Assembly: GCF_943846705.1 (NCBI RefSeq)
Contig: NZ_OX044366.1
Span: 2,294,001 to 2,358,000, forward strand
DNA length: 64,000 nt
From: an uncultured Pseudomonas sp.
Lineage (GTDB): Bacteria > Pseudomonadota > Gammaproteobacteria > Pseudomonadales > Pseudomonadaceae
Reading direction: 5' to 3'
The translations under genes were made by a program, and so were the position numbers. The notes under the pieces were generated by a model. The model was given only the letters and a program-made list of their open reading frames with translations. It was not told the origin of the DNA and did not search any database. Of the stretch, positions 35,823 through 45,155 are shown one piece after another. Position 1 is the first letter of the stretch, and each line of letters opens with the position of its first letter.

Positions 35823-36470
35823 ATGCGCGTGATTTTGCTGGGAGCGCCCGGTGCCGGTAAAGGTACCCAAGCTGGTTTCATCACCAAGAAATTTGGTATT
35901 CCGCAAATCTCCACCGGTGACATGCTGCGTGCTGCGGTCAAGGCCGGCACTGAGCTGGGCCTGGCCGCCAAGAGCGTCATGGACAGTGGTGGTCTGGTTT
36001 CCGATGACCTGATCATCAATCTGGTCAAGGAACGCATCACCCAGGCCGATTGTGCCAATGGTTTTCTCTTCGATGGTTTCCCGCGCACCATTCCGCAGGC
36101 TGAAGCTCTGAAGGAAGCTGGCGTGATCATCGACAATGTGCTGGAAATCGCCGTTGATGATGAAGAAATCGTCGGCCGTATCGCCGGTCGCCGTGTGCAC
36201 CCGGCGTCGGGTCGCGTTTACCACACCGAGCACAATCCGCCGAAAGTCGCCGGTATTGACGACGAAACCGGTGACGAGCTGATCCAGCGCGAAGACGACA
36301 AAGAAGAAACCGTGCGTCATCGCCTGTCGATCTACCATTCGCAAACCAAACCGCTGGTAGATTTCTACCAGAAGCTGGCTGCCGTTGACGGCACGCCGAA
36401 ATACAGCGCCATTGCGGGCGTCGGTTCGGTTGATGAGATCACCGCTAAGGTACTGGCTGCGTTGAGCTAA
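35823..36470 (+). CDS. adk: Adenylate kinase
   Basis: Adk interconverts ATP + AMP and 2 ADP. The 215-residue long-type enzyme has the P-loop GAPGAGKGTQ near residue 7, the AMP-binding STGDMLRAAV, FDGFPRTIPQA and an HPASGRVYH-type LID without the zinc-binding cysteines. A strong terminator follows. Confidence 0.98.
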   Translation: MRVILLGAPGAGKGTQAGFITKKFGIPQISTGDMLRAAVKAGTELGLAAKSVMDSGGLVSDDLIINLVKERITQADCANGFLFDGFPRTIPQAEALKEAGVIIDNVLEIAVDDEEIVGRIAGRRVHPASGRVYHTEHNPPKVAGIDDETGDELIQREDDKEETVRHRLSIYHSQTKPLVDFYQKLAAVDGTPKYSAIAGVGSVDEITAKVLAALS

Positions 36471-36486
36471 ACCTCAGTTGCTGTCA

Positions 36487-36522
36487 GACAACGCCCCGCT
36501 TTTGCGGGGCGTTGTCGTTTTT
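36487..36522 (+). terminator. Rho-independent terminator after adk
   Basis: A 13-bp GC-rich stem (GACAACGCCCCGC / GCGGGGCGTTGTC) with a TTTT loop is followed by GTTTTT. Confidence 0.92.
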
Positions 36523-36689
36523 GCACATAAGCGCGGTTGGCCTCTGCGGCGTGATCGCAGGCCAAGCGTCAGCTTGATGGCCTGTCATGTCTGTAGCGCA
36601 CCGCTCTGTCGCCTGACAGGCCGTGGCGCTGGCAAAAAACACGTTAAACCGTTTTAATGCCCGCCCATTTCGTCACCTGTCCGAATGCA

Positions 36690-37370
36690 ATGACCACTCT
36701 CCTGGCCCTGGATACTGCCACTGAAGCCTGCTCCGTTGCCTTGCTGCATGACGGTAAGGTGCTCAGCCACTATGAAGTGATTCCGCGCATGCACGCCCAG
36801 CGTCTGCTGCCGATGATCAAGCAGCTGCTGGCGGACGCTGATGTGCCGTTGTCGGCGCTCGACGCGATTGCCTTTGGTCGTGGGCCAGGGGCATTTACCG
36901 GCGTACGGATTGCTATCGGTGTGGTGCAGGGCCTGGCATTTGCTTTAGAACGCCCGGTGTTGCCGGTGTCCAACCTGGCCGTGCTGGCTCAACGCAGCTT
37001 GCGCGAGCATGGCGCGCAGCAGGTCGCTGCGGCCATTGATGCGCGTATGGATGAAGTCTACTGGGGCTGCTATCGCGCCGAGCAGGGCGAGATGCGCTTG
37101 GTCGGCGTTGAGGCCGTATTGCCGCCAGAACGCGCCAGTCTGCCCGAGGATGCGGCGGGTGACTGGTTCGCCGCCGGCACCGGCTGGGGGACGTTTGCCG
37201 CGCGCATCCCGGTGGTGGCCACTGGGCAAGATGTTGCGATGTTGCCGCATGCCGAAGATTTACTCAGCCTGGCACGATTTGCCTGGGCGCGTGGCGAATC
37301 GGTTGCCGCCGACCTGGCGCAGCCGGTTTACCTGCGCGATAAGGTCGCCACGCCCAAGGCGCCGCTCTGA
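36690..37370 (+). CDS. tsaB: tRNA threonylcarbamoyladenosine biosynthesis protein TsaB
   Basis: TsaB partners TsaD and TsaE to install t6A37 on ANN-decoding tRNAs. The 226-residue ASKHA-fold protein has LLALDTATEACSVAL, the HAQRLLPMIKQLL segment and FGRGPGAFTGVRIAIGVVQG, all diagnostic. The ATG at 36690 gives the conserved MTTLLALDTAT start; the ribosome site is weak. No other t6A gene is in the window. Confidence 0.95.
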   Translation: MTTLLALDTATEACSVALLHDGKVLSHYEVIPRMHAQRLLPMIKQLLADADVPLSALDAIAFGRGPGAFTGVRIAIGVVQGLAFALERPVLPVSNLAVLAQRSLREHGAQQVAAAIDARMDEVYWGCYRAEQGEMRLVGVEAVLPPERASLPEDAAGDWFAAGTGWGTFAARIPVVATGQDVAMLPHAEDLLSLARFAWARGESVAADLAQPVYLRDKVATPKAPL

Positions 37371-37513
37371 ACGGCCACACGTTGTGGCGCTACTGCACCT
37401 GCCGTCGCGTATCTGCGACGTTTCACGGCGTTTGATTGCCAAGCGGCCCCGGTGGGGGCTAAATTGGCTATGACTTGCCCCCATTGTTGGCTAAGTAAAC
37501 CGAGCAGTAACTG

Positions 37514-37855
37514 ATGCGTATCGACGGTTTTACCTCATCTTATTCGCCAGACCGCAGTGCCCGCCCGGGTTCTGCGGTTACCCCATTTCGCGAAGCGCAG
37601 CGCGAGATAGAGGCGCGTCGTGAGCAGCCAGCATCACCGGCCAGCACCCAGGGTCTTGAGTCCGTCGCTCAGGCACGAAAGGTCGAAGCGGGCAATGCCA
37701 GCAGCGACAGCCTGCCTAGCCGTTTGCAAGATCAGCTGTATCAGCCGCCGCTGAACAATCGCGCCGCTCAAGCTTTGGCCAGCTACAGCTCAACCGCCAG
37801 CTTCGCCAGTGAGGCAGATGCTCAGCAAGTGCTGGGTCTCGATCTCTACGCCTAG
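37514..37855 (+). CDS. Conserved hypothetical protein, low complexity
   Basis: This 113-residue protein is rich in Ser, Ala, Gln and Arg, with no hydrophobic segment. The N-terminus MRIDGFTSSYSPDRSARPGS suggests a disordered cytoplasmic protein. I recognise no domain. Its stop codon overlaps the first base of the palindromic element starting at 37855. The function is unknown. Confidence 0.65.
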   Translation: MRIDGFTSSYSPDRSARPGSAVTPFREAQREIEARREQPASPASTQGLESVAQARKVEAGNASSDSLPSRLQDQLYQPPLNNRAAQALASYSSTASFASEADAQQVLGLDLYA

Positions 37856-37996
37856 AAGACCATTGCGAAACTACTGCGCTCGGCTATGCCGCGTTGATAT
37901 CAGCTTCGGAATGCTCATGTACAACTCGTACACTGCGCATCCTCGGCTGATCTCGCCTTGCCTAGCCTTCGCTCGCTACATTTCTCCACGGTCTTC
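37855..37996. repeat. 142-bp imperfect palindromic element
   Basis: The ends are inverted (GAAGACC ... GGTCTTC). The pairing continues inward in patches, including ATCAGC/GCTGAT, AATGC-type arms and a central TGTAC-AACTC-GTACA hairpin. It fills almost the whole gap between the small protein gene and the DUF72 gene. I recall similar sequences dispersed in other Pseudomonas genomes. It encodes no convincing protein. Confidence 0.75.
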
Positions 37997-38002
37997 AAAT
38001 TG

Positions 38003-38863
38003 ATGTTGCCTTATTACCTCGGTTGCCCGTCATGGAGCGAGCCTGCTTGGCGCGGCTCGTTGTACCCGGAGGGCAGCCGCAGTCGCGAGTTTCTGCCGCT
38101 GTATGGCCAGGCGTTCAACGCCGTTGAGGGCAACACCACCTTCTATGCCGCGCCTTCCGTGGAAACGGTGGCGCGCTGGGCTGAGCAGATGCCGGCGCAC
38201 CTGCGCTTTTGCGCCAAGTTACCGCGTGAGATCAGCCACGGCGGCGACTTGCGCGAGCAACTAAGTGCCGCCGAGGGCTTTCGCCGCTTATTGGCGCCTC
38301 TGGGGGCGCGGGTTGCGCCGTTCTGGTTGCAGTTGCCAGCCAGTTTCGGGCCGCAGCGTTTGGCCGAGCTGGTCAGCTTTATCGAGCCTTGGCAGGGGGC
38401 TGAATTGGCGGTTGAGCTGCGTCATCCGGCGTTTTTCGCCAAAGGCGAGGAAGAGCGCAGCCTCAATCGCCTGCTGCATGAACGCGGCATCGAACGTATT
38501 TGTCTGGATTCACGGGCGCTGTTCAGTTGTGCCTCCAGCGCGCCGGCGGTGCTGCATGCCCAGGCCAAGAAGCCGCGCCTGCCGCTGCGCCCCACGGCTT
38601 TTAGTCAGTCCCCGCAGTTGCGCTTTATCGGTCATCCGGAGTTGCTGGCCAATGACCCGTTTATGCTGCCTTGGCTGAACAAAGTAGCCGGCTGGATCGA
38701 AGAAGGGCGCGCGCCCTATGTGTTTCTCCACACCTCGGACAACCGCCTGGCACCGCAGCTGGCCCAGCGTTTTCATCAGCAGCTGATGCTGCGCCTCCCG
38801 GGGCTGCGGGCGTTGCCTGAGTGGCCGTCACCGCCTGAGGTTGAACAGTTGGCTTTGCTGTAG
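38003..38863 (+). CDS. DUF72 domain-containing protein
   Basis: This 286-residue TIM-barrel-like DUF72 (YecE-like) protein starts MLPYYLGCPSWSEPAWRGSL. It contains NAVEGNTTFYAAPSVETVARW, LRFCAKLPREISH, AVELRHPAFF and VFLHTSDN, all family features. The biochemical role is unknown. The start follows directly on the palindromic element with no clear ribosome site, so the upstream region of this gene may have been altered by the repeat. Confidence 0.88.
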   Translation: MLPYYLGCPSWSEPAWRGSLYPEGSRSREFLPLYGQAFNAVEGNTTFYAAPSVETVARWAEQMPAHLRFCAKLPREISHGGDLREQLSAAEGFRRLLAPLGARVAPFWLQLPASFGPQRLAELVSFIEPWQGAELAVELRHPAFFAKGEEERSLNRLLHERGIERICLDSRALFSCASSAPAVLHAQAKKPRLPLRPTAFSQSPQLRFIGHPELLANDPFMLPWLNKVAGWIEEGRAPYVFLHTSDNRLAPQLAQRFHQQLMLRLPGLRALPEWPSPPEVEQLALL

Positions 38864-39026
38864 CGCAAGCGTTAAACCTGCGCCAAGAGCAAGTATGCGG
38901 CCACGCTGCGGCGGCTATGGGCGAACTCGGTGCGGCTGGAAGCTGCCAGGTCTGGCAAAATGCCGCCCAGCTACGTTATCAACCGATCCAAATGGTTAAT
39001 TGAGTGATTTTCGAGCATGTTTTTTC

Positions 39027-39815
39027 ATGAGTGATGAGCGGCTACTAGCCAGAATTTGTATGCAAGCCCTGGCCCCGCACCTGGCCGAGGCGGCGGCTGC
39101 CTGGGCGCAGCGTTTGTGCTTGCCGCTGCAGGGCGACGGTGAGTTCGCCCTGCAATTGGGCGAGGGCGGCCTGCAGTTGGTCGAGCTAGGCCCACAGGCA
39201 CCCGGGCCGGTCAAAGTCGACTTTGTTGAGGGCGCAGTGGCGCATCGGCGCTTATTTGGTGGCGGCAGTGGGCAGATGATTGCCAAGGCAGTGGGCGTGC
39301 AGGCAGGAGTACGCCCGCGCGTGTTGGATGCTACCGCTGGCCTGGGGCGTGATGCCTTCGTGCTGGCCAGTTTGGGTTGCGAGATGACCTTGATTGAACG
39401 CCAGCCATTGATTGCCGCATTGCTGGAAGATGGTCTGGCCCGTGCGGCGCTGGATCGCGAGGTCGCGCCGATTGCCGCGCGGATGCAGTTGCTGACGGGC
39501 AATGCGATTGAGCTGATGCGCGCCTGGCAGGGCGAGCCGCCGCAGGTGATCTACCTCGACCCGATGTTCCCGCACCGCGACAAGAGCGCGCTGGTGAAAA
39601 AAGAGATGCGTCTGTTCCGCCCCTTTGTCGGCGATGACCTGGATGCTCCGGCGTTACTTGAGGCCGCGTTAGAACTCGCCACTCATCGGGTGGTGGTCAA
39701 GCGCCCGCGCAAGGCGCCGCTGATTGAGGGGGCTAAGCCCGGCTATGCCCTAGAAGGTAAATCCAGCCGGTACGACATCTACCCGAAGAAAAAGCTGCAA
39801 GCCGCAAGCGAGTAA
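39027..39815 (+). CDS. rsmJ: 16S rRNA (guanine1516-N2)-methyltransferase RsmJ
   Basis: RsmJ makes m2G1516 in 16S rRNA. The 262-residue protein has the SAM-binding motif DATAGLGRDAFVLASLG and the catalytic/substrate motif YLDPMFPHRDKSALVKKEM, both diagnostic, and ends in the basic KKKLQAASE tail. ATG 39027 is preferred over an upstream TTG at 39000; neither has a strong ribosome site. Confidence 0.93.
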   Translation: MSDERLLARICMQALAPHLAEAAAAWAQRLCLPLQGDGEFALQLGEGGLQLVELGPQAPGPVKVDFVEGAVAHRRLFGGGSGQMIAKAVGVQAGVRPRVLDATAGLGRDAFVLASLGCEMTLIERQPLIAALLEDGLARAALDREVAPIAARMQLLTGNAIELMRAWQGEPPQVIYLDPMFPHRDKSALVKKEMRLFRPFVGDDLDAPALLEAALELATHRVVVKRPRKAPLIEGAKPGYALEGKSSRYDIYPKKKLQAASE

Positions 39816-39859
39816 GTCCGTGCGCTGCGCGCTTGTGGCGGCGCAGCACCCGCGCCAAC

Positions 39860-40507
39860 CTAAGTGCGCGGTTCAACGCGGTAGGCGCGCAGGAATACGT
39901 CTACCGCGTCGCGCACATAGGCTTCGGCTTCGGCGCCTTGCAGGGCTTCGCCGCAGCCGATTAGCAGGCGAAAGTTAACCCCGCCCTTGATCAGGCAGAA
40001 GAACTGATCCGCCGCGCTCAGAGGATCGGCTACGCGCAGCTTGCCGGCCAGGTCAGCTTGGCGCAGCAAGTCTGCCATGCCATGCAGCACGCGCTCCGGA
40101 CCTGCCGCGTAGAACACCTTTGAGAGCTTCGAATCCTGCGCGGCCAAGCTCACCATCACCCGGTGCAGCTCCACCGACTCACGGCTGTTAATCAGCTCGC
40201 TGAACCCGCGACCAATGCTCAGCAGCAGCTGTTCGATTGGCACGTTATCGTTCAGCTCGAACAACAGCTGCGGCAGTTGCTCCTCGCATTTGGATTTAAT
40301 TGCCTCGGCAAACAACTTCTCCTTGTCGGTGAAGTGGCTGTACACCGTGAGCTTGGAAACCCCGGCTTCGGCGGCAATCGCGTCCATGCTGCTGCCGTCA
40401 TAACCATTGCTGAGAAACAGGGTCTTCGCCGCTTCCAGAATGGCTTTGCGCTTGGCCAGGTCTTTGGGGCGGCCGGGACCGCTGGTGGGCAACAAGTTGT
40501 TTGGCAT
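39860..40507 (-). CDS. mexL: TetR repressor MexL
   Basis: This 215-residue TetR-family protein has an N-terminal helix-turn-helix (KRKAILEAAKTLFLSNGYDG, AGVSKLTVYSHFTDKEKLF). It is transcribed divergently from a MexJK-type pump, as P. aeruginosa mexL is from mexJK, where it represses both itself and the pump. Assignment rests on this context plus the length (MexL is 212 residues). The inducer is unknown. Confidence 0.82.
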   Translation of the reverse strand: MPNNLLPTSGPGRPKDLAKRKAILEAAKTLFLSNGYDGSSMDAIAAEAGVSKLTVYSHFTDKEKLFAEAIKSKCEEQLPQLLFELNDNVPIEQLLLSIGRGFSELINSRESVELHRVMVSLAAQDSKLSKVFYAAGPERVLHGMADLLRQADLAGKLRVADPLSAADQFFCLIKGGVNFRLLIGCGEALQGAEAEAYVRDAVDVFLRAYRVEPRT

Positions 40508-40597
40508 GGGTCGGTTTTAATACTGGACTAGTGAGTTTGCTATTTTTACTATACCCGTCAGTTTAAATATTCAAAAGCCTCACAAAGGTTAGTCATC
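40508..40597. promoter_or_regulatory. mexL-mexJ divergent promoter/operator region
   Basis: This AT-rich 90-bp gap lies between the divergent starts. It contains the palindrome ACTAGT and a pair of near-direct repeats, GTGAGTTT (about 40531) and GTCAGTTT (about 40557), plus ACTATACC. A TetR operator overlapping both promoters is expected from the mexL-mexJK paradigm, but I cannot define it exactly. Confidence 0.5.
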
Positions 40598-41701
40598 ATG
40601 TTTCGTCATGCCCTGTCTGTTGCTCTGCCTGCCAGTCTTATTCTGTTGCTTGCTGCCTGTGGCAATGGCGAACCCGCTGCGGTTGCCGTGCGCCCGGCCA
40701 TGGTGGTGCAGCCGCAGCTGGCCGGTGAGTTGGTGGATGCCTATCCTGGTGAAGTGCGCGCGCGCCTGGAGCCGGAGTTGGCCTTCCGTATCGGTGGCAA
40801 GGTGAGCAAGCGCCTGGTCGATGTCGGCGCGCAGGTGAAGAAGGATCAGCCCCTGGCCGAGCTGGATCCGCAAGACGTGCGCTTGCAGCTGGAGGCCATC
40901 CGCGCCCAACTGACAGCGGCCGAGGCCAACCTGCAGCTGGTGCGTGCCGAACGTGATCGCTACAAAACCTTGTTGGCGCGCAACCTGGTCAGCCGCTCGC
41001 AGTATGACAATGCGGAAAATACCTATCGCTCCGGTGAGGCACGGGTCAAGCAGGTGCGCGCCGAGTTCAACGTGGCCAACAACCAGGCCGGTTATGCCGT
41101 GCTGCGCGCCTCGCAGAATGGTGTGGTCGCACGGCGCATGGTCGAGGTCGGGCAAGTGGTGGCGGCCGGGCAAACGGTGTTCACCTTGGCGGCTGATGGC
41201 GAGCGGGAAGTAATGATCAACCTGCCGGAGCAAGCCTTCGAGCGCTTCAAGGTCGGCCAGGAGGTCGCGGTCGAGCTCTGGTCACAGCCGGATCAGCGCT
41301 TCCCCGGGCGTATTCGTGAAATCTCGCCATCGGCCGACCCGCAGTCGCGCACCTTCGCCGCCCGTGTGGCGTTTACCGAAGGCAAGGTGCCGGCCGAACT
41401 CGGCCAGAGTGCCCGCGTGTTTATCGCCCATAACGGCGAAGTGCCGCTGGCGGTGCCACTGTCGGCGCTGACCGCCGAGCAGGGCCAGCCCTACGTCTGG
41501 GTCGTCGACCCGAAAGACTCCACGCTGAAGCGCACCCACGTACGCATCGGTGCCTACGGTGAGAACAGCGTACCGATACTCGAAGGTTTAAAGGCCAGCG
41601 ACTGGGTCGTGGCGGCTGGTGGCCAGGTGCTGCGTGAAGGCCAGCAGGTGCGCCCGGTTGACCGTGACAACCGTGTTATCCAGCTCACGGCCAAGGAGTA
41701 A
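40598..41701 (+). CDS. mexJ: RND efflux periplasmic adaptor MexJ
   Basis: This membrane-fusion lipoprotein of 367 residues has lipobox LLAAC (cysteine near 23), a barrel-sandwich (lipoyl) domain split around an alpha-hairpin (about 85-170) and beta-barrel and membrane-proximal domains. It would link MexK in the inner membrane to an outer-membrane channel. No channel gene is adjacent; in P. aeruginosa MexJK borrows OprM or OpmH. It ends 5 bp before mexK. Confidence 0.92.
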   Translation: MFRHALSVALPASLILLLAACGNGEPAAVAVRPAMVVQPQLAGELVDAYPGEVRARLEPELAFRIGGKVSKRLVDVGAQVKKDQPLAELDPQDVRLQLEAIRAQLTAAEANLQLVRAERDRYKTLLARNLVSRSQYDNAENTYRSGEARVKQVRAEFNVANNQAGYAVLRASQNGVVARRMVEVGQVVAAGQTVFTLAADGEREVMINLPEQAFERFKVGQEVAVELWSQPDQRFPGRIREISPSADPQSRTFAARVAFTEGKVPAELGQSARVFIAHNGEVPLAVPLSALTAEQGQPYVWVVDPKDSTLKRTHVRIGAYGENSVPILEGLKASDWVVAAGGQVLREGQQVRPVDRDNRVIQLTAKE

Positions 41702-41706
41702 GCCCG

Positions 41707-44700
41707 ATGGATTTCAACCTGTCCGCCTGGGCGCTGCGCAACCGCCAAATCGTGCTGTATCTCATGCTGCTGCTGGCCGTGGTCGGCGCGCTGTCCTACA
41801 CCAAGCTGGGCCAAAGCGAAGACCCGCCCTTTACCTTCAAGGCCATGGTGGTGCGCACCAACTGGCCAGGGGCGAGCGCCGAAGAGGTGGCCCAGCAGGT
41901 CACCGAGCGCATTGAAAAGAAACTGATGGAGACCGGCGAGTACGACAAAATCATCTCGTTCTCGCGTCCTGGCGAGTCCCAGGTCACCTTCGTGGCCCGC
42001 GACTCCATGCGCTCGGTGGATATTCCCGAGCTGTTCTATCAGGTGCGCAAGAAGGTCAGCGATATTCGCCACACCTTGCCACAGGGCATTCAGGGGCCGT
42101 TTTATAACGATGAGTTCGGCACCACCTTCGGCAATATCTATGCGCTGACCGGAGAAGGCTTCGACTACGCCGTGCTCAAGGACTATGCCGACCGTGTCCA
42201 GCTGCAACTGCAGCGGGTCAAGGACGTGGGCAAGGTCGACCTGCTCGGTCTGCAGGATGAGAAGGTCTGGATCGAGCTGTCCAATACCAAACTGGCCACC
42301 CTTGGCCTGCCGCTCGCCGCTGTGCAGCAGGCGCTGGAAGAGCAGAACTCGGTGGCGGCCGCTGGTTTTTTTGAAACCAGTTCAGACCGTATCCAGCTGC
42401 GGGTGACGGGGCGCTTTGAGTCGGTCGATGACATTCGCAACTTTCCTATCCGGGTCGCCGATCGCACCTTCCGTATCTCCGATGTGGCTGAGGTCAAGCG
42501 TGGCTTCAATGATCCCCCCGCGCCGCGCATGCGCTACATGGGCGAAGATGCCATTGGTCTGGCCGTGTCGATGAAGCCCGGCGGCGACATTCTGGTGCTC
42601 GGCGAGGCCCTGGAGGGGGAGTTCGCCCGCTTGCAGGAAACCCTGCCGGCCGGCATGCAGCTGAACAAAGTCTCCGACCAGCCCGCCGCGGTTAAAACCG
42701 GCGTGGGCGAGTTTGTCCGGGTGCTCACCGAAGCGGTGATCATCGTGCTGCTGGTGAGTTTCTTCTCCCTCGGCATCCGCACGGGCCTGGTGGTCGCCCT
42801 GTCTATTCCGCTGGTGCTGGCGATGACTTTTGCCGCCATGTACTACCTCGGTATTGGCCTGCACAAAATTTCCCTCGGCGCGCTGGTGCTGGCGTTGGGC
42901 TTGATGGTCGATGACGCGATCATTGCCGTGGAGATGATGGCGATCAAAATGGAGCAGGGCTATGACCGCATCAAAGCGGCCAGTTATGCCTGGACCAGCA
43001 CCGCCTTTCCCATGCTTACCGGCACCTTGATCACTGCGGCTGGCTTTTTGCCGATTGCCACCGCGCAGTCCGGCACCGGCGAATACACCCGCTCGATCTT
43101 CCAGGTGGTGACCATTGCCCTGCTGGTCTCATGGATCGCCGCCGTGGTCTTCGTGCCGTACCTGGGTGCCAAGCTGTTACCCGATCTGGCCAAGCTGCAC
43201 GCCGCCAAACATGGCGCCAGTGCGGGCGTTCACGACCCTTACGGCACGCCGTTTTATCAGCGTGTGCGCCGGGCGGTCGAGTGGTGCGTACGCCGGCGCA
43301 AGACGGTGATCATGCTGACCATTGCGCTGTTCGTCGGCTCGATCCTGTTGTTCCGCTTTGTGCCACAACAGTTCTTCCCGGCCTCTGGTCGTCTGGAGCT
43401 GATGGTCGATCTCAAACTCAGCGAGGGCTCATCACTGGCCGCCACTGAAGAGCAGGCCAAGCGCTTTGAGGCGCTGCTCAAAGGTCACGAAGGCATCGAT
43501 AACTACGTGGCCTATGTCGGCACTGGTTCACCGCGTTTCTATCTGCCGCTGGATCAGCAATTGCCAGCCGCCAGCTTTGCCCAGTTTGTGGTACTGGCGA
43601 AAAGTATCGAAGAGCGCGAACAGATTCGTAGCTGGCTGATCGATGTATTGCACGATGAATTCCCGACCCTGCGCACGCGTATTTCGCGCCTGGAAAATGG
43701 CCCGCCAGTGGGCTATCCGGTGCAGTTCCGGGTGTCCGGCGAGCATATTGATGAAGTGCGTCAACTGGCGCGTCAGGTGGCCGGTAAGGTGCGCGAGAAC
43801 CCGCATGTGGCCAACGTGCACCTGGATTGGGAAGAGCCGAGCAAGGTCGTGCGTCTGAACATCGACCAAGAGCGCGCCCGCGCCCTGGGTGTGAGCACCG
43901 CCGACCTGTCGCGCTTTCTGCAAAGCTCGCTGACCGGCTCGTCGGTCAGTCAGTACCGTGAGGGCAACGAACTGATCGAAATCCTCCTGCGCGGTACCTT
44001 GAGCGAGCGCAAGGAACTGAGCCTGCTGCCAAGCCTGGCGGTGCCGACCGACAATGCTCGCAGCGTGCCGCTGTCGCAAGTGGCCACTCTGGAATATGGT
44101 TTTGAGGAAGGCATCATCTGGCACCGCAATCGCCTGCCAACCGTCACCGTGCGTGCTGATGTGTACGGCAAGGAGCAGCCGGCTAGCCTGGTCAAACAAA
44201 TCTTGCCGACCCTCGAGCCGGTGCGTGCGCAACTGCCGGACGGCTACCAGCTGGATGTCGGCGGCACGGTGGAAGACTCCAGCCGTGGGCAGAAGTCGGT
44301 AAACGCCGGCATACCGCTGTTTATCGTGGTGGTGCTGACTTTGCTGATGCTGCAGCTGAAGAGCTTTTCGCGCTCGGCGATGGTGTTCCTCACCGCGCCG
44401 CTGGGGCTGATCGGCGTCACGTTGTTTCTGCTGCTCTTCCGTCAGCCGTTCGGTTTTGTGGCCATGCTCGGCACCATCGCTCTGTCGGGGATGATCATGC
44501 GCAACTCGGTGATTCTGGTCGACCAGATCGAGCAGGACATTGCCGCCGGCATGGACCGCTGGCGCGCAATTATCGAAGCCACTGTGCGGCGTTTCCGGCC
44601 CATCGTGCTGACCGCTTTGGCGGCCGTATTGGCGATGATCCCGCTGTCGCGCAGCGTGTTCTTCGGGCCAATGGCCGTGGCCATTATGGGTGGCCTGATC

Positions 44701-44787
44701 GTTGCCACAGCGTTGACCCTGCTGTTCCTGCCGGCACTGTATGCGGCGTGGTTCCGGGTCAAGGAAGTGGAGCGTCAGCCGGGCTGA
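41707..44787 (+). CDS. mexK: RND efflux transporter MexK
   Basis: This 1026-residue inner-membrane proton/drug antiporter of the HAE-1 RND family has 12 membrane helices with two large periplasmic loops. TM4 carries the proton-relay acidic motif GLMVDDAIIAVEMM. MexJK of P. aeruginosa exports triclosan, tetracycline and erythromycin, but substrates here are inferred only. It forms an operon with mexJ and is closed by a perfect palindromic terminator. Confidence 0.92.
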   Translation: MDFNLSAWALRNRQIVLYLMLLLAVVGALSYTKLGQSEDPPFTFKAMVVRTNWPGASAEEVAQQVTERIEKKLMETGEYDKIISFSRPGESQVTFVARDSMRSVDIPELFYQVRKKVSDIRHTLPQGIQGPFYNDEFGTTFGNIYALTGEGFDYAVLKDYADRVQLQLQRVKDVGKVDLLGLQDEKVWIELSNTKLATLGLPLAAVQQALEEQNSVAAAGFFETSSDRIQLRVTGRFESVDDIRNFPIRVADRTFRISDVAEVKRGFNDPPAPRMRYMGEDAIGLAVSMKPGGDILVLGEALEGEFARLQETLPAGMQLNKVSDQPAAVKTGVGEFVRVLTEAVIIVLLVSFFSLGIRTGLVVALSIPLVLAMTFAAMYYLGIGLHKISLGALVLALGLMVDDAIIAVEMMAIKMEQGYDRIKAASYAWTSTAFPMLTGTLITAAGFLPIATAQSGTGEYTRSIFQVVTIALLVSWIAAVVFVPYLGAKLLPDLAKLHAAKHGASAGVHDPYGTPFYQRVRRAVEWCVRRRKTVIMLTIALFVGSILLFRFVPQQFFPASGRLELMVDLKLSEGSSLAATEEQAKRFEALLKGHEGIDNYVAYVGTGSPRFYLPLDQQLPAASFAQFVVLAKSIEEREQIRSWLIDVLHDEFPTLRTRISRLENGPPVGYPVQFRVSGEHIDEVRQLARQVAGKVRENPHVANVHLDWEEPSKVVRLNIDQERARALGVSTADLSRFLQSSLTGSSVSQYREGNELIEILLRGTLSERKELSLLPSLAVPTDNARSVPLSQVATLEYGFEEGIIWHRNRLPTVTVRADVYGKEQPASLVKQILPTLEPVRAQLPDGYQLDVGGTVEDSSRGQKSVNAGIPLFIVVVLTLLMLQLKSFSRSAMVFLTAPLGLIGVTLFLLLFRQPFGFVAMLGTIALSGMIMRNSVILVDQIEQDIAAGMDRWRAIIEATVRRFRPIVLTALAAVLAMIPLSRSVFFGPMAVAIMGGLIVATALTLLFLPALYAAWFRVKEVERQPG

Positions 44788-44802
44788 GCAGCCGCTTGAG
44801 GT

Positions 44803-44834
44803 AAAAAAGCCAGACGCTAGCGTCTGGCTTTTTT
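44803..44834 (+). terminator. Rho-independent terminator after mexK
   Basis: A perfect 32-base palindrome runs from AAAAAAGCCAGACGCT through to AGCGTCTGGCTTTTTT. It would work in either direction. Confidence 0.93.
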
Positions 44835-45155
44835 ATGCGTGGCGACAGCCCGCTGTAGCGATTTCTTGATCAGTGGCTGTCAAAAATATGCAACTCTTTT
44901 TGGGGGCTGCATTGGTTTTCTTTAGGTATTACAGTCTTTTATCTCGTTATCCAGTCCGCTTGTCAGACTTTTTTGCACGGGTTTGTAATTTTTATTTGAC
45001 ATATTTTACGGTTTTGCCAGACTGCGCGACCTTGATGGGCGCGTGCAGTGACCCGTCATGAAAAGACATAACAAAAACCTGTAGTTCACCGTTCTAGCCT
45101 GCGCTGCCTGCGCGGGGCACGCATGCGGTGAGCTGACGTCTGTGGAACGGGAAAC
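44835..45155. other. AT-rich leader upstream of the sodium:solute symporter
   Basis: About 320 bp without a convincing gene. It is clearly more AT-rich than its surroundings between about 44870 and 45080. A TTGACA at about 44996 could be a -35 box for the symporter, with the start 155 bp further on; no good -10 partner is seen. Confidence 0.5.

Noticed and set aside
44873..45061. 62-codon plus-strand frame in the AT-rich leader of the symporter
   Set aside because: Weak start, no ribosome site and aromatic-rich translation expected from AT-rich DNA.
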